Origin: Amaranthus tricolor
Taxonomy: Eukaryota > Streptophyta > Magnoliopsida > Caryophyllales > Amaranthaceae
Assembly (NCBI RefSeq): GCF_026212465.1
Contig: NC_080048.1
Coordinates: 25,678,280 to 25,742,279, forward strand
DNA length: 64,000 nt
Reading direction: 5' to 3'
Positions 63,801-64,000 of this stretch are shown in pieces (position 1 is the stretch's first letter; each line of letters opens with the position of its first letter). The position numbers and the translations under genes were made by a program. The notes under the pieces are model-generated. The model did not search any database. It was not told the origin of the DNA and worked only from the letters and a program-made list of their open reading frames with translations.

Positions 63801-64000
63801 CATAGTCATATGTTAGAAATTACGTGTTAAGTTGCGATTTTATGGGTTTTTAAGCTTTTTTGGCACTTTCGCGCATAAAGTAGCTCAAACTTGGTTTGTT
63901 TTGCACGAAACTTGGCACACGACACTATTTGGTATAGATTGTTGTGTTGAAGTGGTTACAAATCAAAATCATAGTCATATGTTAGAAATCATGTGTTCAG
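60839..64000 (+). repeat. Unordered, diverged satellite monomers
   Basis: About 18 monomers, each with its own substitutions and small indels, without higher-order periodicity. Divergence rises to the right, for example a shortened monomer around 63390 and loss of the AAGTAGC box around 63710. This looks like the old edge of the array. Confidence 0.8.
62074..62243 (+). repeat. Full-length relative of the shortened marker monomer
   Basis: A 170-bp monomer with the same private flanks as the 127-bp marker (AAAGTATTTCAAAGTTGG before, GCTAGTAATTTCG and TTGCAATTTTAATGG after) but keeping the 43 bp that the marker lacks. Confidence 0.75.

Larger units (their letters stand above)
27946..64000 (+). 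repeat. Satellite array B: ~169-bp monomers, opposite strand
   Basis: Continuous tandem monomers, usually 168-172 bp apart measured between CGCGCATAAAG boxes (for example 28063, 28233, 28405, 28574, 28742, 28912). Each monomer has in order TTTCGCGCATAAAGTA, TTTGTTTTGCACGAAACTTG, CACGACACTATTTGGTATAT, TGTGTTGAAGTGGTTAGAA, CATAGTCATATGCTAGAAAT, GTTAAGTTGCGATTTTATGG, and a T-rich tail. It is the same family as array A on the other strand, without the 390-bp spacer. Monomer types differ among themselves and recur in fixed order, giving higher-order repeats. Repeated 88-residue reading frames arise from this and are not genes. The monomer size suits a centromeric or other heterochromatic satellite; the sequence cannot decide which. 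Confidence 0.97.

Noticed and set aside
938..64000. CRISPR array
   Set aside because: The repeats are 169 bp or longer, directly adjoining, in a plant-type context; there are no short repeats with unique spacers and no cas genes.
938..64000. CENP-B-like box or maize CentC/rice CentO match
   Set aside because: No recognisable match to a CENP-B box; only vague, GCGC- and AAAC-type resemblance to grass centromere repeats, too weak to report.

Overview
This is plant nuclear DNA and almost all of it is heterochromatic repeat. About 58 kb of the 64 kb is one family of AT-rich ~169-bp tandem satellite, arranged in two arrays. The other ~5.7 kb is transposon: a partial LTR at the left edge and a broken CACTA (En/Spm-type) element in the middle. 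The plant-specific CACTA proteins (transposase-associated domain, TNP2, DUF4218, DUF4216, Ptta/En/Spm-type N-terminus, Ulp1-like protease) and the Ty1/copia-type LTR point to a flowering plant; the species cannot be named from the sequence. No intact host gene, tRNA, rRNA or CRISPR was found.

Layout. 1-937: part of a Ty1/copia (Sirevirus-like) LTR on the minus strand, its outer end abutting the satellite. 938-23098: array A, in which runs of one to three 169-bp monomers alternate with a 390-bp spacer segment, giving higher-order units of 559, 728 or 897 bp. 23099-27845: a minus-strand CACTA remnant with a TNP2-type transposase pseudogene (two frameshifts) followed by a TnpA-like/Ulp1-like gene remnant that is cut by the satellite junction. 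27846-27945: an assembly gap of exactly 100 N. 27946-64000: array B, the same satellite family on the opposite strand without the 390-bp spacer. It has nested higher-order repeats: ~2.5 kb in the left part, ~1.48 kb from 50.2 kb, 846 bp at 58.3-60.8 kb, then unordered diverged monomers to the right edge.

Most notable observation: the interval between the two CACTA genes, bounded by good GT and AG splice sites (23921-24105), is itself a satellite monomer. It matches array B closely, runs in the same direction, and lacks one 24-bp block flanked by an ACTT repeat. A CACTA intron and a megasatellite therefore share ancestry, so this element family may have seeded the satellite, or the satellite may have been captured as an intron.

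None of the satellite open reading frames looks like a gene. All identities and alignments were made by eye. Family assignments rest on recognised protein motifs, not on database searches.
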